A DNA stretch of 64,000 nucleotides from Bacteroidales bacterium. GTDB lineage: Bacteria > Bacteroidota > Bacteroidia > Bacteroidales > F082. The stretch is from assembly GCA_030690365.1 (NCBI GenBank), contig JAUYGX010000033.1:20932-84931 (forward strand), read 5' to 3'. Under the pieces are notes generated by a model that ran no database searches, was not told the origin of the DNA, and was given only the letters and a program-made list of their open reading frames with translations. The translations under genes were made by a program, and so were the position numbers. Shown here in pieces: positions 20,401-28,586 of this stretch (positions are counted from its first letter, which is position 1; every line of letters begins with the position of its first letter).

Positions 20401-20503
20401 CGTCAGAGGATGTATAATGATAATAGGCCGGTTTTTGTGCGTACAGCACAACGGACAGGAGCATTCCCGTAAAAACGAGCATTAACGGCCGAAGAATACG
20501 CAT
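17477..20503 (-). CDS. Propeller-type sensor histidine kinase, LytS-like
   Basis: The 1008-residue protein starts with a signal sequence (residues 1-22). Two-component-regulator propeller repeats fill about residues 25-620, with motifs DGLASSTVFQIVQGRDGFIWFAT and DNEGNIWISTFGKGV. A Y_Y_Y domain follows at about 640-730, then one transmembrane helix near 738-760. The cytoplasmic kinase is of the LytS/YehU type: MNPHFIANSLNSVQYL with the phospho-accepting His near residue 790, then IQPFVENSLWHG and ITDNGIGI of the ATPase domain. The periplasmic sensor probably recognises a polymer or surface cue. Its ATG overlaps the TAA of the response regulator gene by one base, so the two form one coupled two-component system. 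Likely targets, by adjacency, are the T9SS cluster genes downstream. Confidence 0.9.
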   Translation of the reverse strand: MRILRPLMLVFTGMLLSVVLYAQKPAYYHYTSSDGLASSTVFQIVQGRDGFIWFATLNGISRFDGVRFTNFHTTDGLNSNSIITLAEGRQGEIYIGNYEKGINVVRNGRIEDYCRHINGKSMAISFLLLDSLKSDEQTLYAYRKWGEINLIHEKTGMPISYRVLLSPPIYINRLALLPNGQLLALCESGLYQLDHNKLSILNISGLPDTNLLVMAKGIDSTYFIGTSGMIYQVKNKEVIRKIKIQIAGNNDVCALLIDKENNIWFSIMNSGFFFIPNGSDEIIDIGKTMGLQQTLVNSYLEDNEGNIWISTFGKGVYCLNNLYLKNYNENDGLSNNNIYAIAKEKSGKLLIGTFNDINVLENGMFDQIKGNTGKTLTEVVYSIQNINNDIYVCGTFGGNEDIQLVYHGIRFYLLNKPSFCKTESGLHIFGTHKNSIAVQQTLVPEQEVPAYFTLFGDSTYINRVNDIFEDSENNIWIATGHGLCKAQFKTNALGNLEMTKLFFSDNSVLNSRINSIFEDKNQQIWFAGDKGIASYNLKNDSVVSFASLADYDLFSSTTIVSDSQNRKWIGNMKGLYLLENNSIKYLSKQTGLPSNEVLSLFYDSTNNSLIIGTSNGISILDIDNFDHYQPKAPKVIVTEVKAGDSTYINYNNLIFKPEQHDISIDFQAIHFSSPGSVTYKYSLNNDWLTTDYNSLNFISLKNGTYNLKIIAKAQNTLWSEPYVLSFSVLPRFTETTWFYLLMIFLLVITGLFILMLSLKLNTLKANKELALTERINELKHQALSAMMNPHFIANSLNSVQYLVNSRKYEDANNYIAMMAKLMRKNLDTAGKGFIRLSDEIDRLKLYLDIEKLRFQESFSYEITTGADLETNSILIPNMIIQPFVENSLWHGIINSGKSGMLTVAFTFEKVDIDSVIGRSLIIKITDNGIGINEASKHKKEDHISKGIHIIEERLRLLSTKMNLTQPIVFEDLSVTDPEAHGTEVIISLPPPLYKVTNRRVDPYSSVTV

Positions 20504-21252
20504 TATACGGATTTTAAAAATGATTTTACTTTTTGAATAAAATCCGGTGTTTTCCGTCGTGATATTTCAACCTTGCTGCCATCGGTCAGTGTGACGAAGT
20601 TTCCACTCAGGTTCGAAAAGTCTTTGATGTACTTTAAGTTGATAATGTGCGATTTATGTGTTCTGAAAAACGGATGTTTTGATAAGGTTACTTCAAAATT
20701 CTTTAGCGTACGCGAAACGATGGTGGTTTTGCCTTCTTTGGTGGTGATGGTTGTATAGCATCCATCTGCTTCAAGTCTGAGGATATCTTCAATATTGAGC
20801 ACGTCGAATCCATGAGTGCCCGGAATAACCAGTTTGTCCATTTCAGTCGTAGAACCTTCTTTTTGCATTTTTTGCTTAAGCAAACCTAGCTTCTTTACTG
20901 TTTGCTTTAATTCCTTGATGCTGATGGGTTTCATGAGGTAATCCACAGCTCCGGCTTTCAATGCATGTATTCCAAATTCTTCGTGAACACTTACAAACAC
21001 CACCATAAAGCTGCGTTCGTCATATTCCTCCAGAAAATCGAAACCATCCAGTACCGGCATGTTAATATCGAGAAATACAACTTCCGGATGAACCCTGCTA
21101 ACCAATACTCTTGCTGCGACCACTGAATCGGCCAGCCCCTGAATTTCCAATTCAGGACAGTATGTTTCGATGATTTGCTTCAGGTTTTCCCTTCCGTGTA
21201 ACTCATCATCCACAATAATGGCCGTTATTTTATCCGCATTTTGAGTAGGCAT
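20503..21252 (-). CDS. LytTR-type response regulator
   Basis: The 249-residue protein has a receiver domain (residues 10-130) with acidic pocket Asp15/Asp16, phospho-accepting Asp62 in VFLDINMP, Ser88 and Lys108 in DYLMKPIS. A LytTR DNA-binding domain follows at about 150-247, with EADGCYTTITTKEGK, FFRTHKSHIINLKYI and SRRKTPDFIQKVKSFL. It is the partner of the LytS-like kinase encoded directly after it. LytTR proteins bind direct repeats upstream of target promoters; I could not identify such repeats with confidence. The two-gene unit is transcribed away from the ATP-grasp fusion gene, sharing a 241-base divergent intergenic region. Confidence 0.92.
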   Translation of the reverse strand: MPTQNADKITAIIVDDELHGRENLKQIIETYCPELEIQGLADSVVAARVLVSRVHPEVVFLDINMPVLDGFDFLEEYDERSFMVVFVSVHEEFGIHALKAGAVDYLMKPISIKELKQTVKKLGLLKQKMQKEGSTTEMDKLVIPGTHGFDVLNIEDILRLEADGCYTTITTKEGKTTIVSRTLKNFEVTLSKHPFFRTHKSHIINLKYIKDFSNLSGNFVTLTDGSKVEISRRKTPDFIQKVKSFLKSV

Positions 21253-21473
21253 AACGATTGTGTAAAATGAGGCAATTAAAATTCGAATTCAAAATTTTGT
21301 GTATTTGCGATAAATAAATATCACACAAAAGTGTAAATGTAAACATATAAATGATTAAACCAAATTTCGGCTTTTGGCAGGTTCCTGAATATGGTAACTC
21401 ATCCCTGCCGCCAATACAACATGAGGTCTTTCTAATTTAATTCACCGCGCTCCTGATAAATCTGCTAAATCTC

Positions 21474-21481
21474 TATCTTTG
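21474..21481 (+). promoter_or_regulatory. Bacteroidota -7 promoter box
   Basis: TATCTTTG matches TAnnTTTG exactly, 12 bases before the ATG at 21494. The leader would be very short, so translation may begin at the second ATG (21503). No clear -33 TTTG is visible. Confidence 0.5.
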
Positions 21482-21493
21482 TAGCCAATCAAT

Positions 21494-24400
21494 ATGCTGG
21501 CAATGATTAATACAAAGGCGGAATTGCTCAAACAGAGTTTTTACGATAGCGATGCTGCGTTTATCAACCTGATGAAAAAACGCATTTACCACGTTTTGCT
21601 TATATCCAGCGTTTACGATGCGTTTATGTTGGAGGAAGACGGCCGCATTGATGAACAGATTTTTCAGGAATATACCTCGCTCAGCCTGCGGTATCCGCCT
21701 CAATTTTACAAAGCCACCACACAGAATGAGGCTTTGCAGATTTTAGAAGAGGAAAACATCGACCTGGTGATCACCATGCTCAGTGCCGAAAAGGGGAATA
21801 CCATCTCGCTGGCCAAGGCTATTAAATCAAGATATTCCGATATTCCCATCGTGATGTTGACTCCGTTTTCACGTGAAGTGAGCTTAAAACTCACCAAACT
21901 TAAACACGAGTCCATTGACTATATCTTTAGCTGGCTTGGCAATGCCGATATCCTGCTGGCCATCATCAAACTGATTGAAGATAAGATGAATGCCGAATAT
22001 GATGTGACGGAAGTTGGCGTTCAGGTGATTATTCTGGTAGAAGACAACATTCGGTTCTATTCGAGTTATCTCCCAATCATATACAAAATCATTTTTAATC
22101 AGTCGCAAACATTTGTTTCAGAAGGACTTAACGAGCATCAGCGAATGCTACGCATGCGCGGACGTCCAAAAATACTGATGGCCACCAACTACGACGAGGC
22201 CATGGCCATTTACGAAAAGTACAAGCACAATGTGCTGGGCATCGTGTCGGATATTTCTTATCCGCGCAATGGGGTAATGGACAAGGAAGCAGGTATCCGG
22301 TTGAGCAGAAAGGTAAAAAAGGACAATAAATATACACCTGTATTGTTGCAGTCTTCCGACCCCGAAAATCGGTGGAAAGCCAAGGAGATCAGGGTGGGAT
22401 TTCTCGACAAAAATTCCAAAAGTCTGACCTTCGATTTACGCGAGTTTATAAAAGAGTACTTTGGGTTCGGCGATTTTGTATTTAAAGATCCCCACATGGG
22501 CATCGTGGTTGGGCGTGCCCGCGATTTAAAGGATTTGCAGGAGAAAGTATATAAAATCCCCACAGCTTCGTTAAGGTACCACATCGAGCGCGACCATTTT
22601 TCAAAATGGTTGAGGGCCAGGGCTTTATTTCCCCTTGCAGAATTGTTCAGGGCGTTTAAATCAGACGACTTCAGCGATTGTGATGAAACCAAGAAGTTTA
22701 TCTACGATTCTATTTCTGAATTCAGAATGGCCAAAGCACGTGGAGTTATTTCGTCGTTTAACCGCGATAATTTCGATCGGTATTTCAGTATTTCACGCAT
22801 TGGTCAGGGTTCGGTGGGTGGCAAGGCACGCGGACTGGCTTTTCTCGACTCGTTGATCAACCGTAACAAACTCTACAATCATTATGAGAAAATAGAAATT
22901 GCCATCCCGAAAACGGTGGTGCTTGGCACAGATGTTTTCGATGAATTTATGGAGTTGAACAAGCTTTATCATGTGGCTTTTTCAAACGATCTTTCGGATG
23001 AGGAAATCCTGGGCCGTTTTTTAAATGCCAAATTGCCACAACATGTATATGGTGATCTGTTTACCATTTCTGTGGCCATTTCAAAACCAGTGGCCATACG
23101 GTCGAGTAGCTTGCTCGAAGATTCACATTATCAGCCTTTTGCCGGAATTTACAATACTTACATGCTGCCCCTGATCGACCACGACAGAAGTCAGATGTTC
23201 GAGATGATGGTCACAGCTATCAAAGCGGTGTATGCCTCTGCCTATTATCACGACAGCAAAGCCTACATGATGGCTACTTCCAATGTGATTGATGAAGAAA
23301 AAATGGCCATTATCATTCAGGAAGTATGCGGAACGGTGTATGGCGATCGCTATTATCCCACTTTTTCGGGAGTAGGTCGTTCCATCGATTATTATCCACT
23401 GGCACCTTGCGTACCATCAGATGGCACGGTAAGTCTGGCGCTTGGATTGGGAAAATATATTGTGGATGGCGGGCTTTCGCTTCGGTTTAGTCCAAGCTTT
23501 CCGCAAAACGTACTTCAGACCTCCACACCCGATATGACACTCCGGGAAACCCAAAAAGAGTTTTTCGCCCTCGACTTAAACCGGATTACCTTTACACCCA
23601 CTCCCAACGACAGTGCTAACCTGCTTAAGTTGCGGGTGAAAGCCGCCGAAGAGGATGATGCTATCCGCGACATTTCGTCCACCTACGATTTGCACAACCA
23701 TGTAATACGTGATGGTTACAGCGATGGCGGAAAAAAAGTGATTACCTTTTCGAATATTTTAAAACACAACAGTTATCCCATCGCCGAAATCCTGCAAAGG
23801 GTACTTCAATTGGGCGAAAGGGAAATGGGCAATCCCGTTGAGATTGAATTTGCCGTGGACCTGAACACCAGCAAGGGCGACAGGGCTACCTTTTATTTAC
23901 TGCAGATCAGGCCCATCGCCGTTAAGGAGGAAAGTATTACGCTGGATTTGGATAAAATTGTCCGCGATCAATCGCTTATAATTTCAAAATCAGCACTGGG
24001 GAATGGTACCATCGACGACATCTGCGACGTGGTTTATATACGACCCGAGAATTTCAACGCTGCCAACAACCAGAAGGTGATTCCCGTTATCGATCAATTG
24101 AACAGCGAATTTTTAAAATCTGGAAAAAACTACATCCTCATTGGTCCCGGACGCTGGGGTTCCAGCGACCCATGGTTGGGGATACCTGTTAAGTGGCCAC
24201 AAATCTCGGGTGCACGATTGATAGTAGAATCCGGTCTGGCCAATTACCGCATCGATCCGAGCCAGGGAACTCACTTTTTTCAAAATCTAACTTCCTTCCG
24301 GGTGGGGTATTTTACCATCAATCCATTTATTAACGATGGATATTACGACCTGCCTTTTTTAGATCAAACACCAGCGGTTTTCGAGAATGAATATATCCGG

Positions 24401-24505
24401 CACATCAGATTCGATAAGCCTTTGATGATCAGAATTGATGGTAAACACAACCTGGGTGTGATCGAAAAACCTGTGGAAGAGCCTGTTTCTGAGAGTGAAG
24501 TATAG
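21494..24505 (+). CDS. Two receiver-like domains fused to a PEP/pyruvate-binding ATP-grasp domain
   Basis: The protein has 1003 residues. The first receiver-like domain (about 28-170) lacks an Asp at the acceptor position (IDLVITMLS). The second (about 178-340) has an intact set: LVEDN, Asp253 in IVSDISYP, LLQSSD and VGFLDK. From about residue 435 it is homologous to the N-terminal ATP-grasp part of PPDK/PEP synthase: GQGSVGGKARGLAFL (Lys444), VAIRSSSLLEDS (Arg536), FSGVG, LALGLGKYIVDG, then VEIEFAVDLN and FYLLQIRPIAV near 815. The final 180 residues contain a conserved-looking ILIGPGRWGSSDPWLG block. The phosphohistidine swivel and PEP-binding TIM barrel are absent, so it cannot be a complete PEP synthase. 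It may be a phosphorylation-controlled ATP-dependent phosphotransferase; substrate unknown. Confidence 0.8.
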   Translation: MLAMINTKAELLKQSFYDSDAAFINLMKKRIYHVLLISSVYDAFMLEEDGRIDEQIFQEYTSLSLRYPPQFYKATTQNEALQILEEENIDLVITMLSAEKGNTISLAKAIKSRYSDIPIVMLTPFSREVSLKLTKLKHESIDYIFSWLGNADILLAIIKLIEDKMNAEYDVTEVGVQVIILVEDNIRFYSSYLPIIYKIIFNQSQTFVSEGLNEHQRMLRMRGRPKILMATNYDEAMAIYEKYKHNVLGIVSDISYPRNGVMDKEAGIRLSRKVKKDNKYTPVLLQSSDPENRWKAKEIRVGFLDKNSKSLTFDLREFIKEYFGFGDFVFKDPHMGIVVGRARDLKDLQEKVYKIPTASLRYHIERDHFSKWLRARALFPLAELFRAFKSDDFSDCDETKKFIYDSISEFRMAKARGVISSFNRDNFDRYFSISRIGQGSVGGKARGLAFLDSLINRNKLYNHYEKIEIAIPKTVVLGTDVFDEFMELNKLYHVAFSNDLSDEEILGRFLNAKLPQHVYGDLFTISVAISKPVAIRSSSLLEDSHYQPFAGIYNTYMLPLIDHDRSQMFEMMVTAIKAVYASAYYHDSKAYMMATSNVIDEEKMAIIIQEVCGTVYGDRYYPTFSGVGRSIDYYPLAPCVPSDGTVSLALGLGKYIVDGGLSLRFSPSFPQNVLQTSTPDMTLRETQKEFFALDLNRITFTPTPNDSANLLKLRVKAAEEDDAIRDISSTYDLHNHVIRDGYSDGGKKVITFSNILKHNSYPIAEILQRVLQLGEREMGNPVEIEFAVDLNTSKGDRATFYLLQIRPIAVKEESITLDLDKIVRDQSLIISKSALGNGTIDDICDVVYIRPENFNAANNQKVIPVIDQLNSEFLKSGKNYILIGPGRWGSSDPWLGIPVKWPQISGARLIVESGLANYRIDPSQGTHFFQNLTSFRVGYFTINPFINDGYYDLPFLDQTPAVFENEYIRHIRFDKPLMIRIDGKHNLGVIEKPVEEPVSESEV

Positions 24506-24711
24506 AACACGGATGACACGGATGATACGGATGACATGGTTGGGAATAGAACACGAATTACACGTTTGGGAATAGAACACGGATGACGCGGATGTTACGG
24601 ATAACGCGGATGGGAATAGAACACGGATGACACGGATGTTACGGATAACGCGGATGGGATAACAATATTTGCGTTTATCCGTCCAACCCGTGTTATCCGT
24701 GTTCCAAAAAT
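24504..24711 (+). repeat. ACACGGATG repeat array directly after a stop codon
   Basis: The array starts inside the TAG stop of the ATP-grasp gene. The phrase GAATAGAACACG occurs at about 24545, 24571 and 24615, and short units of the form ACACGGATG, ACGCGGATG or TTACGGATA fill the spaces. Near 24674-24705 the complementary wording (TTATCCGTCCAACCCGTG) appears, so the array can fold back on itself. A related single copy lies just after the lepA stop (44563-44597) in the same orientation relative to its gene. Confidence 0.75.
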
Positions 24712-24723
24712 TGGTTACTCGCT

Positions 24724-24783
24724 GCCGGTATCTGCCGTAGGCATGAAGGCAAGAAATGCCTACCTACGTTAGGTAGGCGGACA
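24724..24783. repeat. Dispersed palindromic intergenic repeat
   Basis: The stretch contains TACCTACGTTAGGTA, a near-palindrome, preceded by GCCGTAGGCATG. Its reverse complement begins ACTTGTCCGCCTACCT, resembling 41368-41410 (ACTTGTCTTCC...CCTGCCGAAGGCATGG). It separates the convergent ATP-grasp and DUF4340 genes. Confidence 0.5.
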
Positions 24784-24785
24784 AG

Positions 24786-25853
24786 TTAATTATTCCCTGG
24801 TTTTCTTTCGTAGTAGCTCAACGGATTCAGCAATTTATCGAATACATAGTATTGCAGCAGAACAAAATCCTCGCCGTCATTCACCAGCCCGAAAAGCCGG
24901 TCCTGGTCGGTTGAGTAGAATTCATTGTAGGAATTCGTATCTACAGGGCTTTCTTTTCTTTCGAACATTTTTACATAAGTCGTATCACCATGTATATCCA
25001 CCAAAGTGAGTTCAAACAAACCAGGCGAATGTATGATTGAATCCATTTGGATGCCTGACATCAGGTTGTTCATACGGGTTTCGTAACGCACATCGACAAA
25101 AGAAGTTAACAGGTTCAATACTTTTAAAGTGTCGTATCGTTCCACCGCGTTGTTATCGGTTAAACGGCGCAAATCGTAATTTCCGGAAGCATTCTTCACT
25201 TCCAGTACAAATCCTTCTTCAGGTGATTGGATGTTATTCAATCGTAGGCTTTTTATTTCACCCAATGTCTTTTTGAAAATTTCGTGGCTCTTCCAATCAT
25301 CTATCTGTGGAGTAAACTGAGCCGAAACAAAACCCCTGAACCCGGGAATGTAGGTTATATATGGTTGAGAGGCCCCTTCCATCAGCATGTAAGTACCCAG
25401 ATTGTTGGAGGTTACATCTCCAATATAAAATACCTTGGTGAGTTTTTCGTGGGGAAATAGTTTGATTTTGTTAAACCAGTCGATGCGATAAACCCGTTGG
25501 TAAACTTCTACCTTTATTCCGATGGAAGCCATGCGGGTCACCACGTTATCGAAACTGATGGATGAAACCGGAGCCTTTACTTTTAAGCGGTGCAGGGTTC
25601 CAAGCAGCGATTCAACCAATCGTGGATTACTTTTGTATTTACCGTCCAACATCCATCCGTTGGAAACCCGTTGGATGGTTACTGAGTTGAGTTTTTTGTC
25701 GGCAATAAACAATTTGGTAACAGAAGAGGTATCGGCAACTGAAAAGTCTGCTTCTTTTTCTTTCAGGGTGGAATAATGATTTTGTGCCAACAGATAAATG
25801 GCCAAAACAGCCAGTGCCAGTAAAATAATCAGGTAAATCCGGTTCTTTTTCAT
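24786..25853 (-). CDS. DUF4340 domain protein
   Basis: The 355-residue protein has one N-terminal membrane anchor (KKNRIYLIILLALAVLAIYLLAQ); the rest is probably periplasmic. The pattern VTKLFIADKKLNSVTIQR...GWMLDGKYKSNPRLVESLLGTLHRLKVKAPV is typical of DUF4340, and a second similar block starts near residue 190 (EIFKKTLGEIKSLRLNNI). DUF4340 genes often follow gldG-type ABC auxiliary genes, as here, with the start eight bases after the gldG stop. It therefore probably works with the GldF-GldG transporter. No enzymatic motif is seen. Confidence 0.82.
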   Translation of the reverse strand: MKKNRIYLIILLALAVLAIYLLAQNHYSTLKEKEADFSVADTSSVTKLFIADKKLNSVTIQRVSNGWMLDGKYKSNPRLVESLLGTLHRLKVKAPVSSISFDNVVTRMASIGIKVEVYQRVYRIDWFNKIKLFPHEKLTKVFYIGDVTSNNLGTYMLMEGASQPYITYIPGFRGFVSAQFTPQIDDWKSHEIFKKTLGEIKSLRLNNIQSPEEGFVLEVKNASGNYDLRRLTDNNAVERYDTLKVLNLLTSFVDVRYETRMNNLMSGIQMDSIIHSPGLFELTLVDIHGDTTYVKMFERKESPVDTNSYNEFYSTDQDRLFGLVNDGEDFVLLQYYVFDKLLNPLSYYERKPGNN

Positions 25854-25861
25854 AGGAATAA

Positions 25862-27598
25862 TTATCGTGCGTATTTTCTTTTGCGAAGTCTGATTAACAC
25901 CAGTCCTGCGGTGATGATAAGCAGTACAGGAGCCAGTATGTTAAACAACTGCCAAGTTAATTTCGATTCGTTTACTTTGGTTTTATCCAGCAACCGCAGT
26001 TTCATCTCACGCGAACGCAGTGAAATCAGTCCCGGGCCTTCGGTGAGATAATTGATAGCGTTCATCACAAAATCTTTATTTCCAAAGGTTTCGCGCGTAT
26101 ATTGGTCGTAACCCAATGGCAGTGGTTTTCCTTTTTGAAACTGGTTTCTCACCATATCGCCATCCGAAACCACCAGCATTGCAGTAGGGACGCTAATTTC
26201 GCTAAAACCGATGCCTTTGTCATTCATTATTTCCGGGGGAATCCGGTTTTTGAAATCCGAAGCAAAAGTTCCTTCGAGCAATACGGCGATAGCCTGAGGT
26301 GGGGTGGTGTATTGTCGGGGATCTGGTTGCTCACGCAACATCGACAGGCTGATAAGTGCAGGCACCTGCTCGATACGCGAATAGGGCGACGTTGAAAGCA
26401 GAATCGTTTTTTTTACGTTTTTGGTGGTCAAAGTGTCGATGCTGCTCACAAATTGTGTGCTGATGGCGTTGAGGTTCTTGCCGATGGGATGTTTGGTGGT
26501 GGGCGTTACGATTGGGAAATAGTACCAGGGGAAGAATTCAATCTGGGGTTGATTTCCCATTTGTCCGGTACGGATGGGAATGGAATTGGCACTTAAATCC
26601 ATCACCAGATCTTTATTTAACCGTACCCCATAGGTGAAAAGTTGTGATTGCAGATCCAGATTTTTCGCAATAGCTACCGTATTTTCCGACCCGCTGATGC
26701 TGTCCATGCTGGCAAGTACGGGATCGACAAACCACAGGATTTTTCCGCCATACATCAGATATTGATCGATGATAAAGCGGTCCTTACCTGAGAACATCGA
26801 ATCGGGTTTGGCAATGATGATGGTGGCATATTTGGGTGCGATTTCCCATACCTGTTTTACTGAATCAACAAGGATGCGGTTTACCAATGCGTTCAATTTA
26901 CTGTCGATTCTGATTCTGTCCACAATATAGTTTTCCTGTAGACTGGCAGCGAGATCGTAAGTATCCTGTTCGTCCAGTTCGCCCTGGCCTTCGATAAAGG
27001 CGATGGATGGTTTTTTTAGTCGGGTAATTTTATAAATGGCGTTGGCGAGTTTAAATTCCAGGTTTTCGATTGAATTGTTCAGAACACCTTCCGGTGGGAC
27101 ATTCATCTGTGCATCAAGGAGTTCAATAGAGGTCTCGTTGTTTCGGTACGAAATAAGGGCACCCGGAAAAATCACCTGCTGCTCAAGTCCGGTTTTGGTT
27201 TTTACCTGCAGGTTGGTGGGTTGTAGCCCTTGTTGCACCAACAATTGATAGGTGGCATTGCGCTCTTTTTGGTCTTCACTGGCTGATGGATTGATAAATT
27301 CGTATTGAATATTTTTGTTGTATGCCCTGAATTCATCCAGCAGTTCTTTGGTTTCCCGTTTCAGCCGTTTAAATCCTGCCGGGAATTCTCCTTCCAGGAA
27401 TACCCTGAAATAGACGATGTCGTCCACATTTTTAATCAATTCACGCGTTTCTGTCGAGAGGGTATATCGTTTTTCGTTGGTTAAGTCGAAACGGGTAAAC
27501 AGGTTCGAGCTGATGAGGTTGACCACAATAATTATCCCGATGACCAAGAGCAGTTGCGACCACGATTGACGAATGATTGAAGTTTTCTTTTCTTTCAT
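25862..27598 (-). CDS. gldG: Gliding-motility ABC auxiliary component GldG
   Basis: The protein has about 578 residues from the ATG at 27598 (MKEKKTS); an ATG at 27622 would overlap gldF by seven bases. It has an N-terminal transmembrane helix (LLLVIGIIIVVNLISSNL), then the family signature RFDLTNEKRYTLSTETRELI. A large extracytoplasmic ABC_transp_aux domain follows (FIEGQGELDEQDTYDLAASL, KILWFVDPVLASMDS), and a C-terminal transmembrane helix (LFNILAPVLLIITAGLVLI) ending in basic RLRKRKYAR. GldG with GldF and the ATPase GldA forms a complex required for gliding in Flavobacterium; in non-gliders the homologues have an unclear role. gldA is not in this window. Confidence 0.9.
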   Translation of the reverse strand: MKEKKTSIIRQSWSQLLLVIGIIIVVNLISSNLFTRFDLTNEKRYTLSTETRELIKNVDDIVYFRVFLEGEFPAGFKRLKRETKELLDEFRAYNKNIQYEFINPSASEDQKERNATYQLLVQQGLQPTNLQVKTKTGLEQQVIFPGALISYRNNETSIELLDAQMNVPPEGVLNNSIENLEFKLANAIYKITRLKKPSIAFIEGQGELDEQDTYDLAASLQENYIVDRIRIDSKLNALVNRILVDSVKQVWEIAPKYATIIIAKPDSMFSGKDRFIIDQYLMYGGKILWFVDPVLASMDSISGSENTVAIAKNLDLQSQLFTYGVRLNKDLVMDLSANSIPIRTGQMGNQPQIEFFPWYYFPIVTPTTKHPIGKNLNAISTQFVSSIDTLTTKNVKKTILLSTSPYSRIEQVPALISLSMLREQPDPRQYTTPPQAIAVLLEGTFASDFKNRIPPEIMNDKGIGFSEISVPTAMLVVSDGDMVRNQFQKGKPLPLGYDQYTRETFGNKDFVMNAINYLTEGPGLISLRSREMKLRLLDKTKVNESKLTWQLFNILAPVLLIITAGLVLIRLRKRKYAR

Positions 27599-27615
27599 CT
27601 TACACAAATGATTGG

Positions 27616-28347
27616 TTACCATTTTCTTCGCGCAAGCGAAAACTTGGTTAAAAATAAAAACAGGGCAATGGTGCTGAGAAAATATACCACATCGCGCGTG
27701 TCGATTACACCCCGGCTCAATGAACTGTAATGGGCACTGATTCCGAGTGAGCGTATAAATAAATCGATGGGGCCGAACAACGAAAATGAATAAATCATTT
27801 CAAAACCCAGGTATAAAAAGGCACTAAGCAGCCCTGCGATCACAAATGAAATTACCTGATTATCGCTGATCGATGAGGTGAATATCCCGATGGACGTAAA
27901 TGCGGCTCCCAAAAACAACAACCCGATATAACTTCCCCAGATGCTTCCTGAATCAACATTTCCCAGCGGGAAACTTAACAGATAAACCGTGAGGAAATAT
28001 AAAAGAGTGGGTAGCAAGGCAATAACGACCAACGTAAACGAGGCCAGAAACTTTGACAGGATGATCTGCATGTCGGTGAGTGGTCGGGTATACAGCAATT
28101 CGATGGTGCCACTTTTTTTCTCCTCTGCAAACGACCGCATGGTGATGGCGGGTACCAGAAACAGAAAGACAAAGGGTGCGATAACGAACAAGCCGTCCAG
28201 GTTGGCATACCCATAGTCGAAAATGTTAAAATCGTTGGGGAAAACCCAAAGAAACAAACTTACCGAAACCAGAAACACGAGGATTATCACGTAACCCATC
28301 AGTGAACTGAGAAAACTCCTGATTTCTTTAAAATACAATGCTGACAT
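27616..28347 (-). CDS. gldF: Gliding-motility ABC permease GldF
   Basis: The 243-residue integral membrane protein has about six transmembrane helices. Features of the GldF/ABC-2 family are visible: LFLVPAITMRSFAEEKKSGTIELLYTRPLTD between helices 2 and 3, then ILSKFLASFTLVVIALLPTLLYFLTVY. Length and order agree with GldF. It is the first gene of gldF-gldG-DUF4340. The missing ATPase (GldA-like) must be encoded elsewhere, as it also is in Flavobacterium. Confidence 0.9.
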   Translation of the reverse strand: MSALYFKEIRSFLSSLMGYVIILVFLVSVSLFLWVFPNDFNIFDYGYANLDGLFVIAPFVFLFLVPAITMRSFAEEKKSGTIELLYTRPLTDMQIILSKFLASFTLVVIALLPTLLYFLTVYLLSFPLGNVDSGSIWGSYIGLLFLGAAFTSIGIFTSSISDNQVISFVIAGLLSAFLYLGFEMIYSFSLFGPIDLFIRSLGISAHYSSLSRGVIDTRDVVYFLSTIALFLFLTKFSLARRKW

Positions 28348-28502
28348 TCTAATGGCATTTTATTTGAGAACGCAAAAATAGCATTTTTAGGAGAGCAGAC
28401 GGGATTCAATCAGGATAGAATTCGCTTTGTTAACGTCTTTTAGGACTTCAACGGAGTGCATTAATTTGATGTTTTTACGAAGACAAAAAAATCTAACTAA
28501 CT

Positions 28503-28586
28503 ATGAGTTCCGATTCAAACCAAAATAGTCAGCAAGAAGGCATTCAGGATGTATTTAAAAATGCTCAAATCATGCAAGTGGGCTGA
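28503..28586 (+). CDS. Possible 27-residue peptide or gene remnant
   Basis: The frame ATG...TGA would give a hydrophilic peptide starting MSSDSNQNSQQEGIQDVFKN and ending in IMQVG. The composition looks like a real N-terminus rather than random sequence, but the frame stops exactly where the dispersed repeat begins. It may be a truncated gene cut off by the repeat, or a small gene. No other support is available. Confidence 0.25.
   Translation: MSSDSNQNSQQEGIQDVFKNAQIMQVG

Noticed and set aside
21494..24505. Complete PEP synthase or pyruvate phosphate dikinase
   Set aside because: The phosphohistidine swivel domain and the PEP-binding barrel are absent and the reading frame ends soon after the ATP-grasp region.
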